A DNA stretch of 64,000 nucleotides from Microbacterium sp. lyk4-40-TSB-66 (GCF_030209475.1 NZ_JARVRW010000002.1:558001-622000), one strand, 5' to 3'. Counted from the stretch's first letter, positions 44,864 to 53,841 are shown. Numbers and translations are program-made. Notes: generated from the sequence alone by a model not told the origin.

Positions 44864-45639
44864 TTCCGGTCGTCCTTCGTGACGGCGCCGGTCATGAGTC
44901 CGACGAGTTCTTCCATGGAGGTGTCTTTGGCGTTGATGTTGGCGACGCGGGTGCCGAGGCGCAGGACTTGGATGCGGTCGCAGACGTCCATGACGTGGGG
45001 CATGGAGTGGGAGATGAGGACGACGGCGATGCCTTTGTCGCGGACGCGGCGGATGGTTTCCAGGACGTTCTTGGTCTGGCGGACGCCGAGGGCGGCGGTG
45101 GGTTCGTCGAGGAAGACCAGGCGTCCGGCCCAGTGCACGGCGCGGGCGATGGCGATGGCTTGGCGTTGTCCGCCGGACATCTCTCCCACGGGGGAGGTGA
45201 GGGAGCGGACGGTGGCGCCGAGTTCGTCGAAGGCGGCGCGGGAGGCGACGGCCATGTCTTTGGTCTTCATGAACCCGAGGGCGCCGGCGAGGCCGGGGCG
45301 GCGGATTTCTCGGCCGAGGTACATGTTCTGCACGGGGTCGAGGTGGGGGGCGAGGGCGAGGTCTTGGTAGACGGTTTCGATGCCGAGGGCGGAGGCGACC
45401 TGGGGGTTGGTCATCTCGATCGGTTTGCCGTCGAAGAGGATCTCTCCTTCGTCGACGGCGAGGTTGCCGGAGAGGGCTTTGACGAGGGTCGATTTGCCGG
45501 CGCCGTTGTCGCCGATGAGGGCGGTGACTTCGCCGGGGTAGACCTCGAAGTCGACGTTGTTGAGGGCGCGGACATGGCCGAACTGACGGGACAAGCCCCG
45601 CGCCTGCAGCACCGGGACGGCGGTGGTGACTGACGACAT
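44860..45639 (-). CDS. Sugar ABC transporter ATP-binding protein (copy 2)
   Basis: 259 residues from ATG 45639 with GAAAGGAG upstream. Same motifs as copy 1 (GDNGAGKST, MSGGQRQAIAIARAV, LVFLDEPTAAL). From PVLQARGLSRQFGHVRALNN to TGAVTKDD the two proteins are identical as far as read, and the DNA differs at only rare silent positions (for example AAT versus AAC in ALNN). It differs only at the extreme ends (MSSVTTA versus MSTTTTV; DDRK versus DDSQ). It follows the FGGY kinase gene and overlaps the permease. Confidence 0.95.
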   Translation of the reverse strand: MSSVTTAVPVLQARGLSRQFGHVRALNNVDFEVYPGEVTALIGDNGAGKSTLVKALSGNLAVDEGEILFDGKPIEMTNPQVASALGIETVYQDLALAPHLDPVQNMYLGREIRRPGLAGALGFMKTKDMAVASRAAFDELGATVRSLTSPVGEMSGGQRQAIAIARAVHWAGRLVFLDEPTAALGVRQTKNVLETIRRVRDKGIAVVLISHSMPHVMDVCDRIQVLRLGTRVANINAKDTSMEELVGLMTGAVTKDDRK

Positions 45640-45641
45640 CG

Positions 45642-47054
45642 TCAGCTCCTTTCGTGGGAGAGGAGGGATCCCTCGTCGGCGACGAGAGAGGAAGTGAGGA
45701 ACGACTCCGCGACGACCTCGAACGAGTCGGCCGACACCGCGAACGCGGCGAAGAGCGCCGCGCCGTACGCCGTGCCCTCGTCGTGGGTCGAGACCGTCAC
45801 GTCGGGCAGCAGCGCGGAACGGGAGCGGACGACGGATGCCATCGTCGACCACCCGCCGGTGAGCACCGTCGAGGTGGGCGGCGCGACCTCGCGGTCCATC
45901 ACCGCCATGCATTCGGCGAGCATGTCGTTGCCGTGGCGCAGGCTCGCCGCGAACAGCTCGGCGGGGCTCAGCCCGTCGCTCTGCGCGACGATCTTCAGCA
46001 CGCCGTCGTCGTTGCGCGCGCCCGAGACCTCGAGGCCGCCGTCGGCGAGGGCACCGTCGACGGGCAGCGCCATGGCCGCGTCGTCGATCTGCGCCCGGCC
46101 CGTGGCATCCGTGATGCCGAGGAGCTGCAGGACGCGCCGCATGAGCAGCCCCGACTTCGTGCCCGCCAGCAGCACGTACTTGCCCGGGATGACGTGGCGG
46201 ACGCAGTTGATCCCCGCGAGGGCGAGGCGCTCGCGTGCCGCGAACGGCAGGGTGTCATCGAGCACGCGGACCAACGCCTCGGCCGTTCCCATCGAGTCGT
46301 ACAGCTGGCCGGTGTGGGTCGCGCCCACGGCGACGGCCGAGACGAGGTGGTCGTGACCCGCGACGGTCAGTGCCGCGCCGCGGAAGCCCGCGGGCATCGC
46401 CTCATCGCTCAGCACGCCCACGGCCTCGCCCGCGCTCACCCGCGCTCCGAGGATGCTCTCGTCGACGCCGAGCACGTCGAGGGCGGCACCCCACGGGGTG
46501 CTGTCGTCCTGGTCGAGCAGGCCGGTGCGGGAGGCGAGCGAGTACTCCGCCACGCGCGGCCCGCCGAGCGCATGCACCACGTACTCCGGCACGTTGAGGA
46601 AGGTGGTGCCCGCCAGCGGGATCCCGCTGTCGCGCAGGTGGAGCAGTTTGGCGATGGATGCCAGGGGCCCCACCGGCAGCCCGGTGCGACCGAGGAACTC
46701 GGCGCGGAACTCCGCGGGCGTCGCCATGATCTGCGCGGCCCCGCGAGGGTCGAACCACGCCATCAGCGGCGCGAGCGCCCGGCCCTCGGCATCCAGGAGC
46801 ACCCCCGCCTCCGCCATACCCGAGACGGCGAGCGCGACGATGCGGTAGTCCGCGTCGAGACGTACGTCGGCTTCGGCGGCGAGGTCGCGCACGACGGCGA
46901 TCGCCTCGTGGGCCGTCATCTCCGCCCGGCCGTGGTCGAGGTTGGTCCAGGGCGAGCGCCGGCTGACCACCAGCACCTGGCGCCCCTCGGGAGTGGCAAC
47001 CAGCAGCTTGGTGCTGGTCGAGCCCATGTCGATTCCGACGACGTAGTCGGTCAC
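45642..47054 (-). CDS. FGGY family carbohydrate kinase
   Basis: 470 residues from GTG 47054, overlapping the upstream isomerase-like gene (GTGA). Phosphate loop VVGIDMGSTSTKLLVATPEG, then VSGMAEAGVLLDAEG, MAWFDPRGAAQIMAT, LTVAGHDHLVSAVAVGA, SMGTAEALVRVLDD, LAGTKSGLLMRRVLQLLG, SGARNDDGVLKIVAQSDG and LTGGWSTMASVVRSR. A paralogue of the kinase at 32795-34189. Located directly before the ABC ATPase (2-nt gap), it presumably phosphorylates the imported sugar. Substrate is not deducible; not a close XylB match. Confidence 0.92.
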   Translation of the reverse strand: MTDYVVGIDMGSTSTKLLVATPEGRQVLVVSRRSPWTNLDHGRAEMTAHEAIAVVRDLAAEADVRLDADYRIVALAVSGMAEAGVLLDAEGRALAPLMAWFDPRGAAQIMATPAEFRAEFLGRTGLPVGPLASIAKLLHLRDSGIPLAGTTFLNVPEYVVHALGGPRVAEYSLASRTGLLDQDDSTPWGAALDVLGVDESILGARVSAGEAVGVLSDEAMPAGFRGAALTVAGHDHLVSAVAVGATHTGQLYDSMGTAEALVRVLDDTLPFAARERLALAGINCVRHVIPGKYVLLAGTKSGLLMRRVLQLLGITDATGRAQIDDAAMALPVDGALADGGLEVSGARNDDGVLKIVAQSDGLSPAELFAASLRHGNDMLAECMAVMDREVAPPTSTVLTGGWSTMASVVRSRSALLPDVTVSTHDEGTAYGAALFAAFAVSADSFEVVAESFLTSSLVADEGSLLSHERS

Positions 47055-48088
47055 TGCACGTCACCGCCGTTCAGGGTTCCGGGCCAGCCGGCGCCGGGGG
47101 CGCCGACGAGGATCTCGGCGCCACCGGTCAGGCGCCAGGCGCCGAAGGCGTGCGGCACGGCGTAGACCTGTCCGCGCTCGACGTCGACGGTTCCCGCGTC
47201 CGAGACCAGGGCACCCGCGCCCTCGCGCACCAGGACGACGGCGAAACCGGCGTCGCGCGGGACCGTGTCGCCGGCGGCGTCGAAGAGGCGGAAGTACGGG
47301 TCCGCGGCGTCGGGCAGGAGCGAACGGAAGGCGGGGCCGGCGGGCGTCGTACCGGCCGAGCTCACGAGGGCGTCGAGCGCGTCGGCATCCAGCTTCTCGG
47401 TCGAGACGGCGGGCATCACGGCCTCGAAGCCGAGGTCGAGGTGCGATTCCTCGCGGGTGGACGTCGTGACCGACCACTCCAACAGGATCGAGAAGTCGGT
47501 GGGTTCCTGCACCTCGGCGACGAAGATGCCGCCGTCGATCGCGTGCACGGTTCCGGCGGGAACGAGCACGCCCATCCCCGGGCGCACCACGACGCGGTTC
47601 ATGTGCGCGAGCATCCAGTCACTGTCCTGCGCGTCGCGACGGCGATCGAGTTCGTCGCGATCGACGGCCTGGTTCCAGCCCACGTACACCGCGCAGTCTT
47701 CCTCGGTCTCGAGCACGTACCAGGCCTCGGTCTTGCCGTACGGGCAGTCGAGGTGCGCGCGGGCGAAGCCGCGGTCGGGGTGCACGTGGACGGGGAGGCG
47801 CTGACGCGCGTCGAGGAGCTTGACCAGGATGCCGAGATCGGCGGCATCCCGCCCACCCCGGAGCCCCACCCAGGCGGCACGGTCGGCCGTGACGAGGTCG
47901 CGCAGGAAGGCCCCTTCATCGGTGACGGCCAGACCGATCTCGTCGGACCCGAAGCGCGACACGGTCGAGCCGAGCCACTCCTCGGGCTGGCGGTCGGTCT
48001 CGGGCACGATGCCGCGGAGGGCCGCGATGCGGTCGCCGCCGAGGTAGAAGTGCTGCACGGGGTTGGGGGGCAGCAGGACGGGCTTCAT
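47051..48088 (-). CDS. Class I mannose-6-phosphate isomerase-like cupin protein
   Basis: 345 residues from ATG 48088. Cupin-fold metal site: RLPVHVHPDRGFAR supplies two His, KTEAWYVLETEE the Glu, and PAGTVHAIDGGIFVAEVQEP the last His. EEWLGSTVSRFG near residue 35 matches the type I phosphomannose isomerase pattern. The family interconverts mannose 6-phosphate and fructose 6-phosphate, but short bacterial forms in catabolic operons can act on other sugar phosphates. It shares one base with the LacI gene upstream (TGATG) and overlaps the FGGY kinase downstream, so all are one operon. Confidence 0.88.
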   Translation of the reverse strand: MKPVLLPPNPVQHFYLGGDRIAALRGIVPETDRQPEEWLGSTVSRFGSDEIGLAVTDEGAFLRDLVTADRAAWVGLRGGRDAADLGILVKLLDARQRLPVHVHPDRGFARAHLDCPYGKTEAWYVLETEEDCAVYVGWNQAVDRDELDRRRDAQDSDWMLAHMNRVVVRPGMGVLVPAGTVHAIDGGIFVAEVQEPTDFSILLEWSVTTSTREESHLDLGFEAVMPAVSTEKLDADALDALVSSAGTTPAGPAFRSLLPDAADPYFRLFDAAGDTVPRDAGFAVVLVREGAGALVSDAGTVDVERGQVYAVPHAFGAWRLTGGAEILVGAPGAGWPGTLNGGDVQ

Positions 48089-49326
48089 CACGGGGCTCCG
48101 ATGGGGGCAGCGGCCGGAACGACGGCATCGCCGCCCGGCTCGGGGTGGACGAGGGTGAGCGCGGTCGCGACCAGGGCTGCGGCGGGCTCGACGAGGGCGG
48201 GAAGCGCGCCGCCGATCGTCGCGTCGGCAGACCCCGTGATGCTCCCTGAGCCTGTCGAAGGGCCCATCGCGGACACCGCGACGGCGGCCGCACCCGGCGC
48301 CGCGACCTCGCCTGATCCGCGCGGCACGAGGCGGGTCGGCACGACGATGCGGGCGGGTCCGTCGTCGGGCCGCTCGGCGCGCTGCCGCAGCAGTCGGAAC
48401 GCGGCCGTGGCGAGCAGCCGCGGGTCGTGGTCGACGAACGTGATGCCGGGATCGAGCACCTCGGCGAGGGTGAAGTCGCCGAAGGAGATGAGTGCCGGCA
48501 TCCGCAGTCCCCGCGCGCGGATGGCGCGGACGGTGCCGATGGCGGCGAGGCTCGTCGCGCACAGCAGGGCGGTGGGGGCGTCGTCACGCTCGAGCAACCG
48601 GGAGGCCTCGGCGGCTTCCCCGCGCCCGAAGCGCTCGTGGGTGACGACGAGCGAGGGGTCGAAGGGCAGTCCTGCCGCCGCGAGGGCCGAGCGGTATCCG
48701 GCGAGCCGGTCGCTGACCGTGGGGTAGGGCACGTCCTCGCCCATGAAGGCGACGCGTCGGTGTCCGTGCGCGATGAGTGCGGCGGTGGCCTCGACGGCCG
48801 CCCCGAAGTCGTCGATGACGACCGCGTCGATGCCGGATCGCACCCGGTCGATGCAGGCCACGGGGAAGCGGGTGCGGAGGGCGGCGAGGGTCGAGGCCGC
48901 GACCGCGACGGGTGCCACGATGAGCCCGGCCAGGCGGTGCCCGGTGAGGCGCTCGAGCTGCGCGCTCTCGCGGGCGGCATCGTAGCCGGTGCTGGCGAAG
49001 ATGACGCTGAGGCCCTCCGCGACCGCGAGCTCCTCGACGACGCTGACGAAGGCGGCGAAGAACGGGTCGCTGATGGCGTCGATCAGGATGCCGATCGTGT
49101 CGGCGTCGCGCCGCTTGAGCTCGCGAGCACTGCGGTCGGGCACGAACCCGAGCTCGCGCACGGCGCGCAGGACCCGCTCCCGGGTGGGCGGCAGCACCCC
49201 CGTCTCGTCATTGATGACGCGCGACACGGTCTTGGGGCTCACGCCCGCGGCCGTCGCGACGTCGATGAGCCGGGCGCGCGGCCGAAGCCCCGTGGCCTCG
49301 TCGGCCGTCTCTCGCTCGTGCGTCAT
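48088..49326 (-). CDS. LacI family regulator with long C-terminal tail (LacI-2)
   Basis: 412 residues; usual length is about 340. HTH: RLIDVATAAGVSPKTVSRVI, hinge helix VPDRSARELKRRDADTIGIL. Effector domain: DAISDPFFAAFVSVVEELAV, HRRVAFMGEDVPYPTVSDRL, ISFGDFTLAEVLDPGITFVD. After VVPTRLVPRGSGE an extra tail of about 65 Ala/Gly-rich residues follows, part of it encoded by a CCCTGAGCCTGTCGAAGGG repeat. A palindrome GACATCGTTGTC lies 10 bp upstream of its start and matches sites near the divergent genes, suggesting autoregulation. It heads the operon with isomerase, kinase and ABC genes. Confidence 0.9.
   Translation of the reverse strand: MTHERETADEATGLRPRARLIDVATAAGVSPKTVSRVINDETGVLPPTRERVLRAVRELGFVPDRSARELKRRDADTIGILIDAISDPFFAAFVSVVEELAVAEGLSVIFASTGYDAARESAQLERLTGHRLAGLIVAPVAVAASTLAALRTRFPVACIDRVRSGIDAVVIDDFGAAVEATAALIAHGHRRVAFMGEDVPYPTVSDRLAGYRSALAAAGLPFDPSLVVTHERFGRGEAAEASRLLERDDAPTALLCATSLAAIGTVRAIRARGLRMPALISFGDFTLAEVLDPGITFVDHDPRLLATAAFRLLRQRAERPDDGPARIVVPTRLVPRGSGEVAAPGAAAVAVSAMGPSTGSGSITGSADATIGGALPALVEPAAALVATALTLVHPEPGGDAVVPAAAPIGAP
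48244..48262. repeat. Intragenic REP-like repeat
   Basis: CCCTGAGCCTGTCGAAGGG (on the complement CCCTTCGACAGGCTCAGGG) is a short imperfect palindrome that I recall as a common dispersed repeat in Microbacteriaceae genomes. Here it lies inside the 3' part of the LacI-2 gene and codes for part of its unusual tail. Confidence 0.6.
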
Positions 49327-49335
49327 CGCTGCTCC

Positions 49336-49413
49336 GACATCGTTGTCTTGCGGACCGGAAACCCTCGGGCGGGCTTCGCTGGAGTCAGCATGAGCCCGTC
49401 GGACAACGTTGTC
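49336..49413. promoter_or_regulatory. LacI-2 operators near its own start
   Basis: GACATCGTTGTC (49336-49347) and GACAACGTTGTC (49402-49413) flank the lacI-2 promoter region. The second is identical to the site at 50457-50468 and overlaps the stop codon of the DUF4432 gene. Central CG palindromes are typical LacI-family targets. Confidence 0.65.
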
Positions 49414-50410
49414 AAGTCACGGATCCATCTCGGATGACATCGATGTCGAGGCCGAGCTCCCACGCCGCTCCCGGCTCGAGCTCGCGCAGCAGACCCGCCG
49501 CCCGAGCGTCGGCGCGCCCGAGGATCGTCGCCGCCGTCGCCGGCTCGACGCCGAGCACGACCGCGCCCTCCTGCGCCACCCGCCACTGGAACATCCCCGG
49601 CAGCACTGCGGTGTCGAAAGAGATCCGGATGCCGAGCCCCGACCGCGAGACGACCTCGGCCGCGACACGGCGGTGCGCGGGCAGCTCGTGCACGAACACC
49701 TGCTCGGGGTAGTGGGCGACCGGCTCCGGGAACTCCGCCCACGACGCCCGCCCCGCCTCCGCCTCCGCGTCACGGGCCCGCACCCGTTCCGCCGGCGAGC
49801 GCAGCACGGAGCCGGCATCGACCACCGGCCAGCCGAGGTTCACGTGGTAGAGCACCATGGGCTCCACCGCGCGCGACCCGCGGTTCACGATCTCGTCGCG
49901 CAGCTCGATCCGCCCCGCCCCGAACGGCAGGCGCACGCGCCGCCGCACTTCGAGGTTGGCGCCGAGCACGGTCGCCTCCACGATCATCGCCTCCACCACC
50001 ACGGCGTCGCCCACGACCTCCGCACGGGTGACGGATGCCGCGAGCCCGCTGTACCGCCCGTGCTGCGGGTGCTCCCCCTCGGCGTCGACCGACGGCGGAC
50101 CGAACGACAGGAGCCCGCACGTGGTGACGAGTCCGCCGCCGAAGGACGCCCCGAACCCCCCGGCACCGGGTCGCGGCCACCCCGTCGGCGACACCCAGGC
50201 CAGCGGCACCCCGCGGTGGCGCACCTGCCCGATGTCGAGCCCGCGGTCGGGGAGCATCTCGACCTCGAGCTCGCCCGCGATCAGCCGCAGACGCCGGGTG
50301 CCGGCATCCGGTCCGTCGGTGCGCACCGACGCCTCCACGCTCGCCACCTGCGCGAGCGAACCCGTGCGCCGCCGCACCTCGTCGATCGCCGATCCGTACA
50401 GCTCGCCCAT
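49412..50410 (-). CDS. DUF4432 / aldose-1-epimerase-like protein
   Basis: 332 residues from ATG 50410 (MGELYGSAIDEVRRRTGSLA). Galactose-mutarotase-like beta-sandwich pattern: LIAGELEVEMLPDRGLDIGQ, HRGVPLAWVSPTGW, FGGGLVTTCGLLSFG, HGRYSGLAASVTRAEV, MVLYHVNLGWPVVDAGS. This matches the DUF4432 branch, which occurs in carbohydrate clusters and probably interconverts anomers or binds sugars. It is divergent from the class I aldolase gene, with a LacI-type operator between them at 50457 and another at its 3' end. Confidence 0.85.
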   Translation of the reverse strand: MGELYGSAIDEVRRRTGSLAQVASVEASVRTDGPDAGTRRLRLIAGELEVEMLPDRGLDIGQVRHRGVPLAWVSPTGWPRPGAGGFGASFGGGLVTTCGLLSFGPPSVDAEGEHPQHGRYSGLAASVTRAEVVGDAVVVEAMIVEATVLGANLEVRRRVRLPFGAGRIELRDEIVNRGSRAVEPMVLYHVNLGWPVVDAGSVLRSPAERVRARDAEAEAGRASWAEFPEPVAHYPEQVFVHELPAHRRVAAEVVSRSGLGIRISFDTAVLPGMFQWRVAQEGAVVLGVEPATAATILGRADARAAGLLRELEPGAAWELGLDIDVIRDGSVT

Positions 50411-50454
50411 GAGCCCCGCCTTCCTCGCCGTTGCGCGGCTCACGCTAGCAGTGA

Positions 50455-50484
50455 TTGACAACGTTGTCTCGCTACCCGCATACT
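50455..50484 (+). promoter_or_regulatory. Promoter and LacI operator for the aldolase operon
   Basis: TTGACA (50455-50460), 18-bp spacer, CATACT (50479-50484) form a good promoter. The perfect palindrome GACAACGTTGTC (50457-50468) overlaps the -35, so a bound repressor would block RNA polymerase. Confidence 0.75.
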
Positions 50485-50539
50485 GACCGTCGAGCGCAGA
50501 GCAGCGCCTCGACACCGACGTCTCGGAGACCCACACCCC

Positions 50540-51379
50540 ATGTCGAAACCCCGCCTCCACCGCCTCTTCAACGCGAAGTCCGGCCGCGCGCTCGACGTCG
50601 CCGTCGACCACGGCGCGTTCCACGAGCACAACTTCCTCACCGGCATCGAAGACATGGCGAAGACCGTGGCGACGCTCGTCGACGCCGGGCCCGACGCCGT
50701 CCAGCTCACCCTCGGTCAGGCACCTCTGCTGCAGTCGGTCCCCGGCAAGCAGAAGCCCGGACTCGTGCTCCGCACCGACATCGCCAACGTCTACGGCGAC
50801 CCTCTCGAGTCGCCGCTGCACAGCATCCACGTTCCGGATGCCATCGAGGTCGCCGTCCGCCTCGACGCGGTCGCCGTGTGCGTGAACCTGCTCGACCTGC
50901 CCGGTGAGCCGCAGGTGCGCGAGCAGTGCATCCGCTCGATCCTGGCGCTGCGCACCGACGCCGAGCGCTACGGGATGCCCCTCATGATCGAGCCGCTGGT
51001 CATGCAGACCAAGCCCGGTACCGGCGGCTACGGCGTCGACGGCGACACCGCAAAGATCGTCACCCTCGTGCGCCAGGCGCGCGAACTCGGCGCCGACCTC
51101 ATCAAAGCCGACCCCACCGACGACATCACCGACTACCACCGGGTCATCCAGGCCGCCGGCGACACCCCGCTGCTGGTCCGCGGCGGGGGACGGGTCGACG
51201 ACCGCACGCTCCTCGAGCGCACCCGGGCCGTCCTCGAGCAGGGCGCGCGCGGCATCGTCTACGGCCGCAACGTCATCCAGCACCACGACCCGGCCGGCAT
51301 CACCGCCGCCCTGATGGCCGTCGTCCACGACGACGCCTCGGTCGACGACGCCCTCGCCCTGATCGGCGGTGCCGCGTGA
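50540..51379 (+). CDS. Class I aldolase-like TIM-barrel protein (Cgl0159/LsrF-like)
   Basis: 279 residues. The pattern follows DeoC/FbaB/LsrF-type aldolases: RALDVAVDHGAFHEHNFLTG, GPDAVQLTLGQAPLLQ, GMPLMIEPLVMQTKPG, LGADLIKADPTDDITDYH (likely Schiff-base Lys) and LLVRGGGRVDDRTLLERT, ending in ARGIVYGRNVIQH. Members cleave sugar or sugar-phosphate substrates; the exact one is unknown. It is the first gene after the LacI-2-type promoter and is followed 64 bp later by a Gfo/Idh/MocA oxidoreductase with its own AAGGAGA site. Confidence 0.87.
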   Translation: MSKPRLHRLFNAKSGRALDVAVDHGAFHEHNFLTGIEDMAKTVATLVDAGPDAVQLTLGQAPLLQSVPGKQKPGLVLRTDIANVYGDPLESPLHSIHVPDAIEVAVRLDAVAVCVNLLDLPGEPQVREQCIRSILALRTDAERYGMPLMIEPLVMQTKPGTGGYGVDGDTAKIVTLVRQARELGADLIKADPTDDITDYHRVIQAAGDTPLLVRGGGRVDDRTLLERTRAVLEQGARGIVYGRNVIQHHDPAGITAALMAVVHDDASVDDALALIGGAA

Positions 51380-51443
51380 GCGCGTCCGGCCCCCTGGCAT
51401 CCGCGTCCATCCTCGGCAGCGCCCCGGCGGAAGGAGACCGCTC

Positions 51444-52598
51444 ATGACCGGCGAGAAGGTCGGAATCGGCATCATCGGCGGCGGCCTCATGGGCCGCGAG
51501 ATCGCCGCGGCCCTGCGCCGCTGGCCGGCGCTCATCGACCACCCGGCCGAGCCCGAGCTCGTCGCCGTGTGCGACATCAACCCGGCGGCCCTCGAGTTCT
51601 TCGAGCGCATCGACACCGTGCAGCTGACCACCACCGACCACCACGAGCTCCTCGCCGACCCGCGCGTCGACGTCGTCTACATCGCGGTGCGCCACGACCT
51701 GCACGAGCGGCTGTACGTCGACACCATCCGTGCCGGCAAGGCGCTGCTGGCCGAGAAGCCGTTCGGCATCGACCGCGCGGCCGCCGACGCGGTCGTCGCC
51801 GCCATCGACGAGACGGCGGGGTCGTTCGTTCGCGTGTCGAGCGAGATGCCGTTCTTCCCGGGTGCGCAATGGGCCGTCGACTACGTGAAGTCTGGCGCGC
51901 TCGGCCGCATCGTCGAGGCGAAATGCACGTTCCTCCACGCCAGCGACATCGACGTGAACAAGCCGCTCAATTGGAAGCGGCAAAAGCAGTTCTGCGGCGA
52001 CGCGGGCGTGCTCAACGACCTCGGCATGCACACGTGGCACGTGCCGCTGCGCCTGGGATGGACGCCCGAGAAGGTGGTCGGCATCCTGCAGGACGTCGTC
52101 ACCGAGCGCCCCGGTCCCGACGGCACCCCGCAGCCGTGCGACACGTGGGACAACGCCGTCATCCACTCGTGGGCCCGCCACGACGGCGCGCCCTTCCCGC
52201 TCACGACCGAGACCAAGCGCATCGCACCCGGGCAGAAGAACACGTGGGAGTTCGAGGCCATCGGCATGTCGGGCGGCGTGCGCTTCAGCACCAAGAATCC
52301 CAAAGAGGTGCAGGTCTTCGCCTTCATCGACGTCCCCGGGGTCGGCCGCGAGCAGAGCTGGCAGAGGGTCGACGCCGGCAGCCAGTCGGTGTGGCCGACG
52401 GTGACGGGCCCCAATTTCGAGTCGGGATTCTCGGATGCCATCCTGCAGATGTGGGCGGCCTTCCTGGCCGAGTACGTGGGCGAGCTCGGCGACGGTTTCG
52501 GCTGCGTCCGTCCCGAGGAGGCCGCGCTGACGCACCGCCTCTTCGCCGCCGCCATCGCGTCGCACGAGAACGGGACGTTCGTCGCCCCCGAGCTCTGA
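51444..52598 (+). CDS. Gfo/Idh/MocA family oxidoreductase
   Basis: 384 residues from ATG 51444, preceded by AAGGAGA. NAD(P)-binding start VGIGIIGGGLMGREIAAALR, then LVAVCDINPAALEFFERI, VDVVYIAVRHDLHERLYVD and the family motif LLAEKPFGIDRAAADAVV. The catalytic region includes GDAGVLNDLGMHTWHVPLRL. Family members oxidise or reduce cyclic polyols and sugars such as inositols or 1,5-anhydro sugars. Operon partner of the class I aldolase; a strong terminator follows. The substrate is not deducible. Confidence 0.9.
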   Translation: MTGEKVGIGIIGGGLMGREIAAALRRWPALIDHPAEPELVAVCDINPAALEFFERIDTVQLTTTDHHELLADPRVDVVYIAVRHDLHERLYVDTIRAGKALLAEKPFGIDRAAADAVVAAIDETAGSFVRVSSEMPFFPGAQWAVDYVKSGALGRIVEAKCTFLHASDIDVNKPLNWKRQKQFCGDAGVLNDLGMHTWHVPLRLGWTPEKVVGILQDVVTERPGPDGTPQPCDTWDNAVIHSWARHDGAPFPLTTETKRIAPGQKNTWEFEAIGMSGGVRFSTKNPKEVQVFAFIDVPGVGREQSWQRVDAGSQSVWPTVTGPNFESGFSDAILQMWAAFLAEYVGELGDGFGCVRPEEAALTHRLFAAAIASHENGTFVAPEL

Positions 52599-52605
52599 GC
52601 GCCAC

Positions 52606-52638
52606 GACGGGTGCGCCGATCTCCTCGGCGCACCCGTC
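52606..52638 (+). terminator. Strong terminator after the oxidoreductase gene
   Basis: GACGGGTGCGCCG (52606-52618) pairs perfectly with CGGCGCACCCGTC (52626-52638), 7-nt loop, starting 7 nt after the stop codon. Confidence 0.85.
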
Positions 52639-52717
52639 ACCCCTCCCGGATTCCTCCGGCACCCGACCCCCTCCCTATGCTCGGAGATGCCGCACCCGAC
52701 GGCATCCGAGGAGACTC

Positions 52718-53713
52718 ATGCGCAAGACCGGCCGGCCCACGATGATCGACGTCGCCGCCGACGCCGGCGTGAGCCTCAAAACGGTCTCGCGCGTCATCAA
52801 CGGCGAACCGAACGTCGATCCAGGCATGGCCGAGCGAGTCGCCGCCGCCGTGCAGCGCCTGGGTTACCACCGCAACGCCCTCGCCGCGAGCCTCCGCTCC
52901 GGCAGCCGCGACACGATCGGCTTCATCGCCGCCGATCTGTCGAACACCTTCTACATGGCCGTCGCCGCCGCCGTCTCCACGATCGCCGCCCGCGAGCGCA
53001 TGCACCTCGTCATGGCGTCCAGCGAAGAGGATGCCGACATCGAGCGCTCCCTCGCCCTCGACCTGTGCCAGCGCCAGGTAGGGGGCCTCATCGTCGTCCC
53101 GACCGCCGACGACCACGCCTATCTGGCGCGCGAGGTCGAGCTGGGCACCCCCGTGGTCTTCCTCGACCGCCCCGGCAGCGGCATCCCGGCCGACGCGATC
53201 CTGCTCGACAACCGCGGAGGCGCGAGGGCCGCCGTGGCCGAGATGCTCGCCGCCGGGCACCGCCGCATCGCCGTCCTGCTCGACCGCCGCAGCATCTTCA
53301 CGATGTCGCAACGGTGGGCGGGCGTCGAAGAGGCGTTCGTCGCCGCAGGGCGGACCCCCGATCCGGCGCTGGTCATCGACGGCCTCCATACCCCGGCCAT
53401 GGCCCGTGACGCCATGCAACGACTGCTCGACGGCGACGATGCTCCCACGGCCGTCTTCTGCGCGAACAACCGCGTCACGATCGGTGCCCTCGAGGCCATC
53501 CTGCCGCGCGGCGCCGATGTCGCCGTCGCGGGCTTCGACGATTTCGAGCTGTCGCGTCTGCTGCCCCGACGCATCCGCATCGTCGACTACGACGTCGCCG
53601 ATCTCGGCGCCCGCGCGGCGGAGACCCTGCTCGCCCGTGCCGCGACGCCGGCGACGGGTTCGCACACGCACCTCGTCCCCACGCGTCTGGTCGACCGGGG
53701 CGGCATCCGCTGA
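52718..53713 (+). CDS. LacI family regulator (LacI-3)
   Basis: 331 residues from ATG 52718 with GAGGAGA 4 nt upstream. HTH: TMIDVAADAGVSLKTVSRVI, then NGEPNVDPGMAERVAAAVQR and the hinge YHRNALAASLRSG. Effector domain: FIAADLSNTFYMAVAAAVST, GGLIVVPTADDHAYL, VVFLDRPGSGIPADAILLDN, VAVAGFDDFELSRLLPRRI. It lies after the terminator of the aldolase/oxidoreductase operon and has no obvious operator of the two sets described here, so its targets are unknown; the adjacent operons or distant genes are possible. Confidence 0.92.
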   Translation: MRKTGRPTMIDVAADAGVSLKTVSRVINGEPNVDPGMAERVAAAVQRLGYHRNALAASLRSGSRDTIGFIAADLSNTFYMAVAAAVSTIAARERMHLVMASSEEDADIERSLALDLCQRQVGGLIVVPTADDHAYLAREVELGTPVVFLDRPGSGIPADAILLDNRGGARAAVAEMLAAGHRRIAVLLDRRSIFTMSQRWAGVEEAFVAAGRTPDPALVIDGLHTPAMARDAMQRLLDGDDAPTAVFCANNRVTIGALEAILPRGADVAVAGFDDFELSRLLPRRIRIVDYDVADLGARAAETLLARAATPATGSHTHLVPTRLVDRGGIR

Positions 53714-53841
53714 TCGTCCCGGGCGGGTGAGATCCGCCCCTCCGCGGGTGATTTGAAGGGGGCGTTCGGGCCCCTTCGCTCCGGCCGAACCCGCGAGACG
53801 GCAAGACTGAGAGGTCACCCGCCGTCCCCCCGAGGTCCTTC

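Noticed and set aside
49412..51634. 740-residue minus-strand open frame
   Set aside because: Only its last 332 residues are a real protein (DUF4432). The upstream part is antisense to the class I aldolase and oxidoreductase.
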